Below are positions 13,355 to 23,087 of a stretch of 64,000 nucleotides of DNA, one piece after another. The position numbers and the translations under genes were made by a program. Each line of letters begins with the position of its first letter. Position 1 is the first letter of the stretch. This DNA comes from Mesocentrotus franciscanus (taxonomy: Eukaryota > Echinodermata > Echinoidea > Camarodonta > Strongylocentrotidae), in NCBI GenBank assembly GCA_037976565.1, contig CP137672.1:35232737-35296736 (forward strand), given 5' to 3'. The notes below the pieces were generated by a model that worked only from the letters and a program-made list of their open reading frames with translations, was not told where the DNA came from and made no database searches.

Positions 13355-13960
13355 TCTCTTCTTCTTCTTCTGGTACTCTTCAAACGGCTATGTAGCCTAT
13401 CACGAAGATGAACTAGTCAGTAATGAAGATTACAAGTGGTGTGAGGAAGACAGATGATTTTTTTTTTTAGTGGGATAAGGGCATTAGATGCCTCAGGAGT
13501 AGTCCATGGCAGTTCTCTGGACTGTCAGCAGGCACTACATTTCCTGGAAGTCAGTTCCATTAACTTTAGGACAGAGCGTTGGGCAAATACAAACTTTTCT
13601 ATGTCGCTTCTGGCTTGGTGCAACTGGAGGGTCATGTCATGGTTCTTCCTTGATCGTGATCGTGATTTGTTGAAGGAAAATAGGGCTTTCAAGGGAAAGG
13701 CAGAGAGACCATTGACTATCTTGTGCACCATTCCCAGTCTACTTGCAGAGTGCCTTGTAGATAAAGTAGGTCACTAAAACGTCATCATCTCAGTCACGCT
13801 GCTGGTTCTCTTGTAGTCCCCATTGTGACGTAGCATGTGCCCCGGCGCTGGATCTTGAGATGTTGTAGTGATCCCAGACGCTGGAACAGTTTTCAAGATG
13901 AGGGTGGACTAGGACTTGTGCGAAAGAAGCCTGGGTATCAAACCTTCTGCATGGGACAAC
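13355..13960 (-). pseudogene. CR1-like LINE 3' remnant
   Basis: Minus-strand frames keep the hallmark C-terminal RT sequence of CR1/jockey-type LINEs. At about 13860-13930 VLVHPHLENCSSVWDHY matches the usual 'LVRPHLEY.SSVWDP'. At about 13560-13735 MVHKIVNGLSAFP and RSDIEKFVFAQR follow, each in another frame. A (GAA)n-like tail at 13355-13370 marks the 3' end. It is strongly 5' truncated and frame-broken. Confidence 0.75.
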
Positions 13961-16499
13961 CTGCATAATAAAAACAAAAAGAGAGGAGAAAACTAATAGG
14001 CCTAAGATTAAAACTAGCCGCACTACATTAGATTTTTTTTTAAATAGTACCTCCCCACTTTTAGGTCTTACATTTTAGTTTTATTACATGTATGTCTATA
14101 TCATAGGGCTTTTTTTGAAGAGTAGAGTAATTAAAGTTTAATATTTATTTCCAATTCTTTTACAAGTAACTTTCAAAATTGTTTTCCTTAAATTATTATT
14201 ATTTTTAAACATTTGCTACATACAATAACAGGCAGTACATGTAGAGGTAGAAGTAACTATTAATTATAAGTTGTTTATAAACATAGGTGTAACTTCCATT
14301 CAGTTGCTAAATTTTGTGAGAAAAAGTTTGATAGATATAATGTAATATTGAGGGAAAAATGCCTTTGAGTAGGCCTACGTCTTTTAATATCATGCTGAGT
14401 GAATATACTGATTTGTTCATTTAGCAACACCGTAGTTTGTCACCTAAATAAAGCTAGAGAATAAATGGGAATTACAAGATTTAATGCAACATAGGATGAC
14501 AGTTCCCCCAAAATATCATTAGTCCAAGATGAGTGCGATGCTCGCATGGCTTAGATTATAATTACAGCATGAATATTTTTGAACTTCATACAAACATACC
14601 TTGCCAGAGTTCAACTTAGGTGTCGATCCTGTTCCTGAGTAGATCTACACCATAACATTTGATGATCAGGTCCCAGTGCTCTCTTATGCACTTCTGTGGT
14701 CATTATCTGCTTCTTGGTTCCATAGAATCTACAATTAAAAGACAATAGAAACTTAGTGAGGTTCGTGCTGGTATCAAATGCATGCATTAGTTATCAGTTT
14801 ATAAATTTGTTCATGTTCTTTATAGAGTAAGAAAAACCCATGTCATATGTAGGGTTGGATCCTGAATTCTCAACAACAACAAAATAAACAAGGGGGTGGC
14901 ATATTGTCCTGAAAATTCACTGTAAACAAAGTAAATATTTAGACATTAGTAATACGCAAATAATAATAATATAAACCTTTTTTTTCTCTCTAAACATGTC
15001 CTTTTCCTCTAAATATTTCAAACAAGGCACAATCAGGGGAAAGGGGGGATAAGATTAGGAAGCTAGGAAGAGACACCTTTTTTTTTTTTTTGTTGTTGTT
15101 GGTAGATCTAGCCTACATCCGAACCAAGCTGAATCTGGACCTGGATCACATGTATAATGTCACGTACACTAGTGGAGCAAAAACGAGTCTAGACATAGCT
15201 ATGGCTTTGATAGTTGTTGCCATGGCATAACACAAGCTAGTAATAGTACTAGTATAATTGCCCATAATAGTAGGTGACTAGGTCCCTGGCAATGCCACAT
15301 CTTTAATTGTTTTTTTTTAAATCAAGATTGCCATTGGGGCATTGCTTAATACTTCCACATTGATCTTCCTAAACCAGGCATTTATTTAGTCTTTTAATAA
15401 GAATGTAAGGCCTAGGGTCTACATTTACATAGCAAAATTCAAGCCTCAAAGTACAGGATTCCATTATAAATTATAGTAATATAGACTAGATACGTGGATA
15501 AATGCTGTTTAGACTTTAGTGTTAGATTTAGACTATACTACTACTAGCCTATATTCTAGATCTAACACTAACACTAAAGTGTAGCCTACAACAGTACTAC
15601 AAGTTATAGCCGCGGCCGCGCCAGCTCAGGAAACGCAGTCACCGGTCTTGGTGGTTGTTACAGCCGGCTAGCATCGGCGAAATGAAAATCCTAATCCGCT
15701 CAACGAGATATCATAGGCTTGGACTAGCAATGAGCAATTTGCGCCATCTCTGTAACAGCTCCACATCTACCACTGATTATTATCGATAATCAAGCTATGA
15801 ACTGAACTTTACAAGTATGAGACGTGCTCAAATTAAGTAATCTATGGTAAATTTCTAATTGTTTCTAAAAATATTACAGTCGACGACTTAAATTATTAAA
15901 ATTAGAGTTCATTCAATCAGTCAATATTCCTTGATCAGACAAAAGAAAAGGAGATGGGATAGGGGGTAATACGTTGTGACAATGCGGAGAGCCCCTCACT
16001 GCAACGACGAACACATCACAATCATTTCAGAGATATTAACACAACATGGATCTTTACTTACTTTTTTTTTAAATCGTGTGGTATCACTGCGATGTTGATG
16101 TTCGCCTGAAGATTTTCTGCTTCACTGAGATGTACTTGACAAACTTCTATTACAATAGAAATTCACTTAAAAGAAAAATGCTTCATTGTTTGTAATTGAA
16201 TAACTTCAAAGTTGCAGTTCATACAACCGCCATTTTTCCTCAATTTAGTGCTCAAATCGTAGGGAATTCTGGGAATGCAAAAAATGTCAGTGTATGCATG
16301 ACCGAATACATAAAACATTTTGTTGATGGCCAATCACCAAACAGTGATTGGCTAACTTTTTACGTCATTGCTCATGAATAAACATTGACCCTCCAAAATC
16401 GTCGTTCAAATTGGACAAAACCCCCATAATGCATCCAATGCAAAACCTATGGAATGTCAAAGGTCACAATTTTAGTCGCTCCTCTAGTCTAATCTCTTT
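13961..16499. other. Noncoding right part of the large insert
   Basis: No convincing coding exon. On the minus strand a segment at 14600-14728 has a good acceptor (pyrimidine-rich, ending AG at 14729-14730) and a donor (AAG|GTATG), but no frame is open across it. A GC-rich patch with several CpGs lies at 15605-15680. The right end contains the subterminal inverted repeat at 16385-16399. Confidence 0.45.
14600..14728 (-). ncRNA. Possible internal exon of an unannotated, probably noncoding transcript
   Basis: On the minus strand the segment is bounded by a consensus 3' splice site (TTTTAATTGTAG) and a consensus 5' splice site (GGCAAG|GTATG). A second good acceptor (TTTATTATGCAG) lies downstream on the same strand, with an exon starting at 13960, directly before the LINE remnant. 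The three frames all contain stops, so any transcript is likely noncoding. Transcription is not shown by the sequence. Confidence 0.3.
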
Positions 16500-16658
16500 G
16501 GTTAAAGGCTATTAACCCTCATCTACCCAGGATATTTTAAAAATTGGTACATAAAATACGCATTCTCATGTTAGCGAACATTGTGAATGTGACTTCTTTT
16601 TTTGGGGGGGGGAGGGAGGGTTGAAGTTTCCTACTCATTAAAATAAGAGGGTATTTTT

Positions 16659-16899
16659 GTTAATAATAAGTATATTTGCTTATATAGCGCCTAACACTTA
16701 CTTTATCAGAAGTCTCTAAGCGCTCTACAATAATGCAGCATAATTACCCTGGCTTTAGCAGTGCAGACGTCACGCGCTCTGCGTTTCAAGGAATAAATTC
16801 CTACCAGGTCCCCATTTACTTCACCTGGGTGGAGTGTGGCAAATGTAGATCAATGTCTTGCCAAAGGACATTAGTGCCGCGGCGGGACTCGAACCGCAA
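16659..16899 (-). mobile_element. tRNA-derived SINE (5' truncated)
   Basis: On the minus strand it has a B-box-like GGTTCGAGTCC near 16885-16895 and ends with GGCGCTATATAAG and an ATTATT tail. Unit 3 has the empty site at about 53825-53840, where 'TATTTTTGTT' runs straight into the G-rich stretch. The A-box end is missing. Confidence 0.7.
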
Positions 16900-17162
16900 T
16901 GGGGAGGGGGTGCAAATACGCTAACATCCCCGCAAAAACTACCACTTTCTATGCAAAACTTCTGCATTGCGTATGGACTTACACAAAGTTTGAAGTGATA
17001 CCACTGAGAAGTCTTAGTATGATGGGGGTATCCGGGCGCCTAAGAAAATGAAAACTCTTACTTTTGCCTTTGGATTTAAAGTAACATACATGTATGCAGT
17101 AATTAGCACTAACCATCATAAACACTTGTCATTGATACTTTATAGTCATATCCACCATAAGT

Positions 17163-17358
17163 CTTAGCCCCCCACTGCACTACTTATAGCTACTTGCGCC
17201 CTCTATATAGCAAACAATGCCTAAGCGGTGACCGTTGGTCCCCCATGGTCCCCTTTTTCTTACGTTAATTGAGAGCTGATTTGATGAGATAACCACCTGT
17301 CAATGACCATGCAGGGAAGTCTGATCCCTCCTTGCCAAACTAGTGCAGATAGGCTTTA
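17163..17358. mobile_element. Decayed copy of a ~195-bp TTAA-type MITE
   Basis: It matches 44518-44709 in unit 2, which has clean TTAA flanks. Here the right end still reads CTAGTGCAGATAGGCTTTAA, and the left end has mutated to TCTTAGCCCCCCACTGCAC. The unit 3 counterpart is 54087-54282, so this insertion predates the unit 1/3 duplication. Confidence 0.6.
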
Positions 17359-18136
17359 AAAGGTTCATGATTATAATGCAAGAAAACTCATTCAAACTGC
17401 TTTTTTAAATCAACTGTCCGGAAAACCTTCATTCCGGACACACGACTACTTTTCATACTCATACTAATCGTAGTGCTCAGTTGTGTATTTCAGACTCATT
17501 TCACTCTTTTTGCAAGTTATTGTAAAAGACTGAAATGAGAAGACTATTTTCATACATGAATGATTCAGCATATTTGTTATCCACGATGACATTGTTATAA
17601 CATTCATAATACTCGATCCGTATACTGCGGTATAATATAGTAGCCTATTTCTACCAGGCTATAGAACGTAATTTGTTGCAACAGTTAAGAGGACTTATTT
17701 ATGATCAATATGAATGCAATTGATTAACATGTTTAAAGGAATTTTGTAATGAAGGTTTACTTTCCAGGCTTTATCAAAACATATCACATCATATCATATC
17801 ATAATCATAATCATATCATAAATTAACATATCATTTTTCTATCATATATCATACCACATCATATCATCAGGGGCGTCGCTAGACCTTTTTCAGTGGGGGT
17901 GTAGAGGCCATCGATTACCGACAAAAATAGACACCAATTACCGACAAAATTTAATGTCCCAATGTCTACAAATTAAACCCTATATAAACCCGGGGCCGAA
18001 GGCTAAATTGTTGTTCCTATGAACTATCTATAGTACTTGCGCATGCGCAAATGGTCATTTTCCTCGACGACATAAATTATATCTAATTATTTCGTCAACT
18101 TAGTCAGCATCATAGCTATATATTTAAATGCAGGCG

Positions 18137-20440
18137 CGAAGCTAGGATCTTATTTTAAGGGGCGATAGAGAGCAAGCGAATCACCCAAAGAGCGCGCGAA
18201 GGGAAAGGAGACGATTCGTTGTACCGTTCTCGACTCTTAATCCTTGTCTGAATTCTGTTTTCCCCCTCCTGCGCGAAGCGCGGAAGCTTTGACGTATAGC
18301 TGCGTGAAGCATATCCCGGCTCTGACGTCACTCACAAAGCCACTTTCCCTCAGGCGATTTTGTAGGTCAGGATAGAGTCAATTTAGTGAAATTTGATTTT
18401 CATAAAACACAAAACTGCACACTTTCATGGCATGTTAGCTGCATAACTTGCTTTAATAACTCATTCAATTATAAAATAAACTATATTGACTTGATTTTAT
18501 TCCCTATAAGTATCAACTTTAACCCTAATTGTCTGAATTCAGTTCCCCCCCACCCCCTCCCCTCCCGCGCGAAGCTTTGACATTTCATTGAATTATTATA
18601 GAAAGAAGACGATTCGTTGTACCGTTCGCGATTCTTAACCCTAATTGTCTGAATTCAGTTTCCCCCCTCCCGCGCGAAGTGCGGAAGCTTTGACGTTTCC
18701 TTAAATTATGAGAGAAAGCAAACGTTCCGTTGTATTGTTCTCGATTCTAATTCCTTATCTGAATTCAGTTTCCCCTTCTGCGCGAAGCGCGGAAGCTTTG
18801 GGGTTTCATTAAAATATTAGAGAAAGAAGACGATTCGTTGTACCGTTCGCGACTCTTAACCCTTTTATTGCCTGAATTCATTTCCCCCCTCCCGCGCGAA
18901 GCGTGGAAGCTTTGACGTTTCCTTAAATTATGAAAGAAAGCAGACGTTTCGTTGAACCGTTCTCGACTCTTAACCCTATAATTGTCTGAATGAAGTTTTC
19001 CCCCTCCTGCGCGAAGCGCGGAATCTTAGATGTTTCCTTAAGTTATTATAGAAAGAAGACGATTCGTTGTACCGTTCGCGACTCTTAACCCTAATTGTCT
19101 GAATTCATTTTCCCCGCTCCAGCGCGAAGCGCGGAAGCTTTGACGTTTCCATAAATATTATGAGAGAAAGCAGACGTTTCGGTGTATTGTTCTCGACTCT
19201 TAATCCTCCTCTTAATTCAGTTTTCCCCCTCCCGTGCGAAGCGCGGAAGCTTTGACGTTTCCTTAAGTTATTATAGAAAGAAAACGATTTGTTGTACCGT
19301 TCGCGACTCTTAAGCCTTATTGTCTGAATGAAGTTTCCCCCCTCCTGGAATCTTTGATGTTTCATTAAATTATTAGAGAAAGAAGACGATTTGTTTTACT
19401 GCTCTCGACTCTTAATCCTTGTCTGAATTCAGTTTCCCCACTCCCGCGCAAAGCGCGGAAGCTTTGACGTTTCCTTAAATTATGAGAGAAAGCAGACGTT
19501 CCGTTGTATTGTTCTCAACTCTTAATCCTTGTCTTAATTCAGTTTTCCCCCTCCCGCGCGAAGCTTTGACGTTTCCTTAAATTATTATAGAAAGAAGACG
19601 ATTCGTTGTACCGTTCGCGACTCTTAACCCTAATTGTCTGAACTCAATTTTCCCCCCTCCCGCGCGAAGCGCGGAAGCTTTGACGTTTCCTTTAATAATT
19701 AGGGCTGTGCATAACCGTGTAATGAGGTACTCGAGTACACTCCCAGCCTTGCCCGCGAATACTCGAATACTCGGATGCCATGTTTTTTTTTTCATTTTTT
19801 TGAATTTTTTCATTTTGAATTTTTTTTTTTTTTTTGCCAACACCATACTACAAACAGTACGAAGGTTCGTCTCTGAAAACCCCCGCGATTTTACTTCAAG
19901 TTGCTGTTGAAAGCGCCTATTTGTGCTTTTGAAACAATGTTATTTTTGAAACTAAAGATGACAGGCAAATATTCCTCCGAGTCCAAACAGAAATCCGGAG
20001 ATTTCGTCCCAGTTTCTGAGTGGTGAGTTGACACTGACAGTGACACCCTGTGTATTTTTGAGCTGGGAAACATTTTTACCCACGGGACCATGCCGGTGCT
20101 CTTCTGGCACGGGTGACCGTCGGCCTGGACAGTGCCAGGTGAACGGGAAAAAAAAAAAAAAAATGGCGGCCGAGTATTCGAGTACGAGAAATCGTACTCG
20201 AGTAGCTGTCAACAGTGCGAGTATTCGAGTATTCGACTACTCGTCGCAGCCTTACTTAAATTATTAGAGAAAGAAGGCGGTTCGTTGTACCGTTCTCGAC
20301 TCTTAATCCTTGTCTGAATGAAGTTTCCCCCTTCCGCTTCCGAAGCGCGGAAGCTTTGGGGTTTCATTAAAATATTAGAGAAAAAGACGATTTGTTGTAC
20401 CGTTCTCGACTCTTAATATTTGTTTGAATTTAGTTTCCTC
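18137..20440. repeat. ~112-bp minisatellite array (about 13 copies)
   Basis: Monomers carry GCGCGAAGCGCGGAAGCTTT, then GACGTTTCCTTAAATTAT, then GATTCGTTGTACCGTTC and CTGAATTCAGTTTTCCCCC. Starts recur near 18194, 18272, 18567, 18672, 18781, 18893, 19008, 19119, 19233, 19445, 19556, 19667 and 20340. Monomers differ by substitutions, so the array is not newly amplified. It is split by an insertion at 19697-20252. Confidence 0.85.
19697..20252. mobile_element. hAT-like MITE nested in the minisatellite
   Basis: It interrupts one minisatellite monomer. The ends begin AGGGCTGTGC and, read inward from the right, TAAGGCTGCGACGAGTAG, a typical hAT-MITE style. Both subterminal regions are full of ACTCGAGTA/CGAATACTCG words in inverted orientation. 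Partial duplication of CTTAAATT-like sequence flanks it. Poly-T and poly-A runs lie inside. Confidence 0.6.
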
Positions 20441-20708
20441 GAAAATTTTAGAAACCTGATTTCTGTAGCTGATTAGTGAAACTTTGAAAAAATACAAGTA
20501 TTATAGTTGTAGTCTCTCTCGAAGTCGTCACAGCGGATAAAAAGTCACAGTTCATAATGAAAAAAACTTGTCGGCCGACCGACATTATACATCCCACTTA
20601 CTTCAAACTTCTGCATTGATATAGTACACGAGGATAGAGCAAGAATACCGACACATCTGACCCGACACAGCAACATATTTATGCGTGTCTTTCTTGCTCC
20701 CTCGACGA

Positions 20709-20995
20709 GACGACTCCACCAACAACCCCCTCTCTCTTTTACTCCCACCCCTCCTCTCTCAGACTATTACCTCCCCCTCGCTCTCCTCTCTTTCATCCCC
20801 CGTTTCTTTTATTTCCTTTTTCTCTTTCCTCTCTCTTCTTTTTTTTCTTCCTTTTCTCCTTTTCTTTTTCTTTCTTTTCCTGTCTTTCCTTTCTTTTTCT
20901 TTCTTTCCTTTCTTTTCCTTTTCTTTTTTTCTTTTCTTTTTTTCTTTCTTTCCCTTTCCCTCTCTTTTTTCCCCTCCCCCTCCTCTCTTTTTCCC
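20709..20995. repeat. Pyrimidine-rich (C/T) tract
   Basis: Nearly every base on the + strand is C or T for close to 290 bp. The long Phe/Ser/Leu or Lys/Arg/Glu frames here are low-complexity artefacts. It lies near the right end of the 3.2 kb hAT-like element. Confidence 0.85.
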
Positions 20996-21126
20996 GACGG
21001 CAGCGCAATTTTACCGACAATATCCTGACAGGTGGGGGTGTCGCACCCCCACCCCCCTTTAGAGACGCCCCTGCATATCATACCACATCATATCATGTCA
21101 TATCTAGTATAATTATGTACTGTTGA

Positions 21127-21461
21127 TAATAATAATGACTCCGCTTTTATATAGCGCTTAATACATCTATGATGTCTCTAAGTGCTTTACAGATATACTG
21201 TTACCCCGGTCATTGGATTCAATACTTGCCCGCACACACTGTGTGCACAATCTCCACTCCCTGGGGAGTATTCCAGCCAGGCGTTACTTGACGCTCAAAA
21301 CTGTTTGGCCAACAATGACGGTCTCATCCTACCGGGTACCCATTTAACACCTGGGTGGAGAGTAGCAGGTGCAGGTTAATACCTTGCCAAAGGATATTTA
21401 GTGCCATGTCGGGATTCGAACCCTCGACCTTCGCATCTCAAGTCAAGCGCCTTAAACCACT
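21127..21461 (-). mobile_element. tRNA-derived SINE
   Basis: The minus strand reads as a pol III SINE: an A-box-like TGGTTTAAGGCGCTTG at the head, a B-box GGTTCGAATCC (complement at 21412-21422), and a tail with GTAAAGCACTTAGAGAC, AGCGCTATATAAAAG and ATTATT. Units 2 and 3 lack it (about 35022 and 54782), giving clear empty sites. Confidence 0.8.
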
Positions 21462-21508
21462 CGCTTATATTTGCCCGGGGGGATCGCTCTCATACACAAG
21501 TGCTACAC

Positions 21509-21826
21509 ACCCGTGTCCATCAACCTCTGAAATGGCGTATGGCGTATCGCACCTTTTCTGAAATGGACACTAATGGCGTATCGCACCTTTTCTGAAATGA
21601 CCCTAATGGCGTATGTATCGCACACGTCGAAACCTGTGAACCTGAAAAGGTACCCTTTTTAAAGAAAAAGTCTAAACCTCTGAACCTGAAAAGGTACCCT
21701 TTTTTTTTTGGTTTTTGTGCGATCAGTGCTTGAAAAACATGCACCCCTTTTAAAGGAAAACTTTGACGCCGCCGTATAGCTGAAAAGACACCTTTTCGAC
21801 GCTTTTTCTGGACACGGGTGCGTAGC
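21509..21826. mobile_element. MITE-like element with 34-bp internal minisatellite (unit 1 copy)
   Basis: Bounded by inverted CACCCGTGTCCA (left) and TGGACACGGGTG (right). Inside are tandem copies of a unit containing AATGGCGTATCGCACC and TTTTCTGAAATG, then diverged TGAACCTGAAAAGGTACC repeats. Counterparts are 35086-35350 and 54843-55323. The number of 34-bp copies differs between the three. Confidence 0.6.
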
Positions 21827-21889
21827 CAGTCATGTTGGGAGTGACCCCGGATATTTGCATGCATGAACAGACTCCACCAGGTCAAGGAC

Positions 21890-22238
21890 CAGGGCAGTGA
21901 ATCATAAAGGACCATTATATACCCACTACACAAGAAATGCTGATAAATTCCATCATTGGAATGCTTCTTCCAATATATTAAACAATTCTTTTCGTTATGT
22001 TGGTCCTAAGATTCAGAATTCCCTACCTGCTTTCTTACAGTCTGTTCATTTTAACAGTTCATTTAAAAGACTTAACAAGAAATATCTTCTCTCTTTTTAT
22101 ATTGCAGAATTTATTTTAAGACTACATCTCTCATATCAAAATGAAATCCCCACCTTTTTTTCTAAGCATATATTATTATTACTTGTGCGCCCGGTGCATT
22201 CAATTGTCAATAATAACAATAATGGTGGCTTCTTATAA
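21890..22238 (+). pseudogene. LINE 3' fragment (RT C-terminus)
   Basis: A + strand frame keeps the C-terminal signature of CR1/jockey-type RTs: THYTRNADKFHHW, then RYVGPKIQNSLPAFL, then SFKRLNKKYLLSFY. The same fragment lies at 35430-35655 and 55390-55740, so it belongs to the ancestral unit. It is strongly 5' truncated and followed by a 3' UTR-like stretch ending in AATAACAATAATGG. Confidence 0.72.
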
Positions 22239-22298
22239 AGCGCACCAGGTCCACCAGACATGACGCTCATGGCGCTATACATGCAAAGCTTCACTCAC

Positions 22299-22493
22299 CT
22301 GACATGGCTCCGGTACATCTTGTTCAGATAAGTCAGAGAAAGATGGAATAACTTCATCAACAAGCAGGAAATCCGATTCATCACCATCATGGGGGTCATT
22401 TATGCCATCCTGAACCAGCGTTCGCCTTGGAGACTCCTCAGCTTGGCTTGTTGAAGAAGATGCTTCTGCTTCACCAAGAATGTTTTTCAAGAT
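22299..22493 (-). CDS. Putative exon 2 of a THAP-domain gene
   Basis: The minus-strand exon is bounded by a strong acceptor (TTTCTTTATATAATATACAG) and a perfect donor (CAG|GTGAGT). It encodes 65 residues, ILKNILGEAEASSS through SEQDVPEPCQ, acidic and Ser/Glu-rich, with no known fold. Its phase is 0 at both ends, matching the phase-0 donor of the THAP exon at 25710-26069 on the same strand, so the two join in frame. The donor lies only about 10 bp from the point where duplicon homology resumes (about 22285). The next exon is therefore either far away or lost. Confidence 0.65.
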
Positions 22494-22555
22494 CTGTATA
22501 TTATATAAAGAAAACAATAATAATAGAATTAAATGCCAAATTCAAAGCCACTTAA

Positions 22556-23083
22556 AGATACTATGTCCCTTTTGCAGCCAACATCAAATTCTGTAGAACT
22601 TTGCAGGAAATATGAATATGTCATGTATGTCCCATCTGTGAAATTTAAACATTAGCAGTGTCCTAATATTCAAATTATGCAAGGAAACCTGTTTACTTGC
22701 TAGACTTCACTGTCAGACACTATTGAGTGACTGACTGGCTTTTTCATCTTTGGTAATAACATACATAAAATGAGCTGTAAAGGGTACATGAGCATTTGTC
22801 TACATCAATAACCCACTTCTTGTAATGGCCAAAATTAAACTGATTGAATCTTTGCGCAGCATAAAACGTACGACCATTCGGTACAATGGTCTGAAAAATC
22901 AGACTATTACTTACTGGCTCTATAGCTCCTAAGTCGATTCGACAACTAATAGTCGTTATTTTCCCACTTAAAGACATTTTCAAGCCCCCTTTTTTAGGGA
23001 AGTTCTAAATTAGTATTGTCTTTCAAATGCTGTTGGAATTTAACCTTTTCATTTCGTTGGCCTGCAAATGGGGCATAGTACCT
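22556..23083. mobile_element. TTAA-flanked MITE (528 bp), copy 1
   Basis: It starts AGATACTATGTCCCTTTTGC and ends with the inverted GGGGCATAGTACCT. TTAA lies directly outside both ends (22552-22555 and 23084-23087). A second, nearly identical copy is at 26854-27379. A TTAA target is the hallmark of piggyBac-type and Kolobok transposases; no transposase is encoded. It lies in intron 1 of the THAP gene fragment. Confidence 0.8.
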
Positions 23084-23087
23084 TTAA

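Larger units (their letters stand above)
2605..16499. mobile_element. Large insertion with 10-bp flanking direct repeat (nested composite)
   Basis: Unit 3 has the uninterrupted sequence at about 53678-53700. Unit 1 has the same sequence split, with GGTTAAAGGC present on both sides (2595-2604 and 16500-16509), as expected of a 10-bp target-site duplication. The ends carry a perfect 15-bp subterminal inverted repeat: ATTTTGGAGGGTCAA at 2649-2663 and its complement at 16385-16399. Both ends begin AAAG when read inward. Without the BEL/Pao element nested inside it, the insert is about 5.0 kb. No transposase is recognisable. A 10-bp duplication suggests a Mutator-like mechanism, but that is inference. 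Confidence 0.6.
17868..21073. mobile_element. 3.2-kb non-autonomous hAT-like TIR element containing a minisatellite
   Basis: Its termini are inverted: CAGGGGCGTCGCTAGA at 17868 and, read inward from 21073, CAGGGGCGTCTCTAAA. The flanks are the 8-bp CATATCAT on both sides (17860-17867 and 21074-21081), though they sit in CATAT-rich sequence. Unit 3 lacks the element at about 54700-54745. Inside are a 112-bp tandem array, a nested MITE, and a 290-bp pyrimidine tract. No transposase is encoded. The 8-bp duplication and CAGGGGCG-type ends suggest hAT-family mobilisation (inference). Confidence 0.75.

Noticed and set aside
20685..21062. Long Phe/Ser/Pro-rich and Lys/Arg/Glu-rich open frames
   Set aside because: They are translations of a pyrimidine tract on the two strands, with no domain or codon structure. 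The same applies to 29690-30480 and 58690-59490.
21405..21461. tRNA gene (B-box and A-box-like sequence, minus strand)
   Set aside because: No cloverleaf can be completed, and the sequence continues into a SINE body and AT-rich tail; it is the head of a tRNA-derived SINE.
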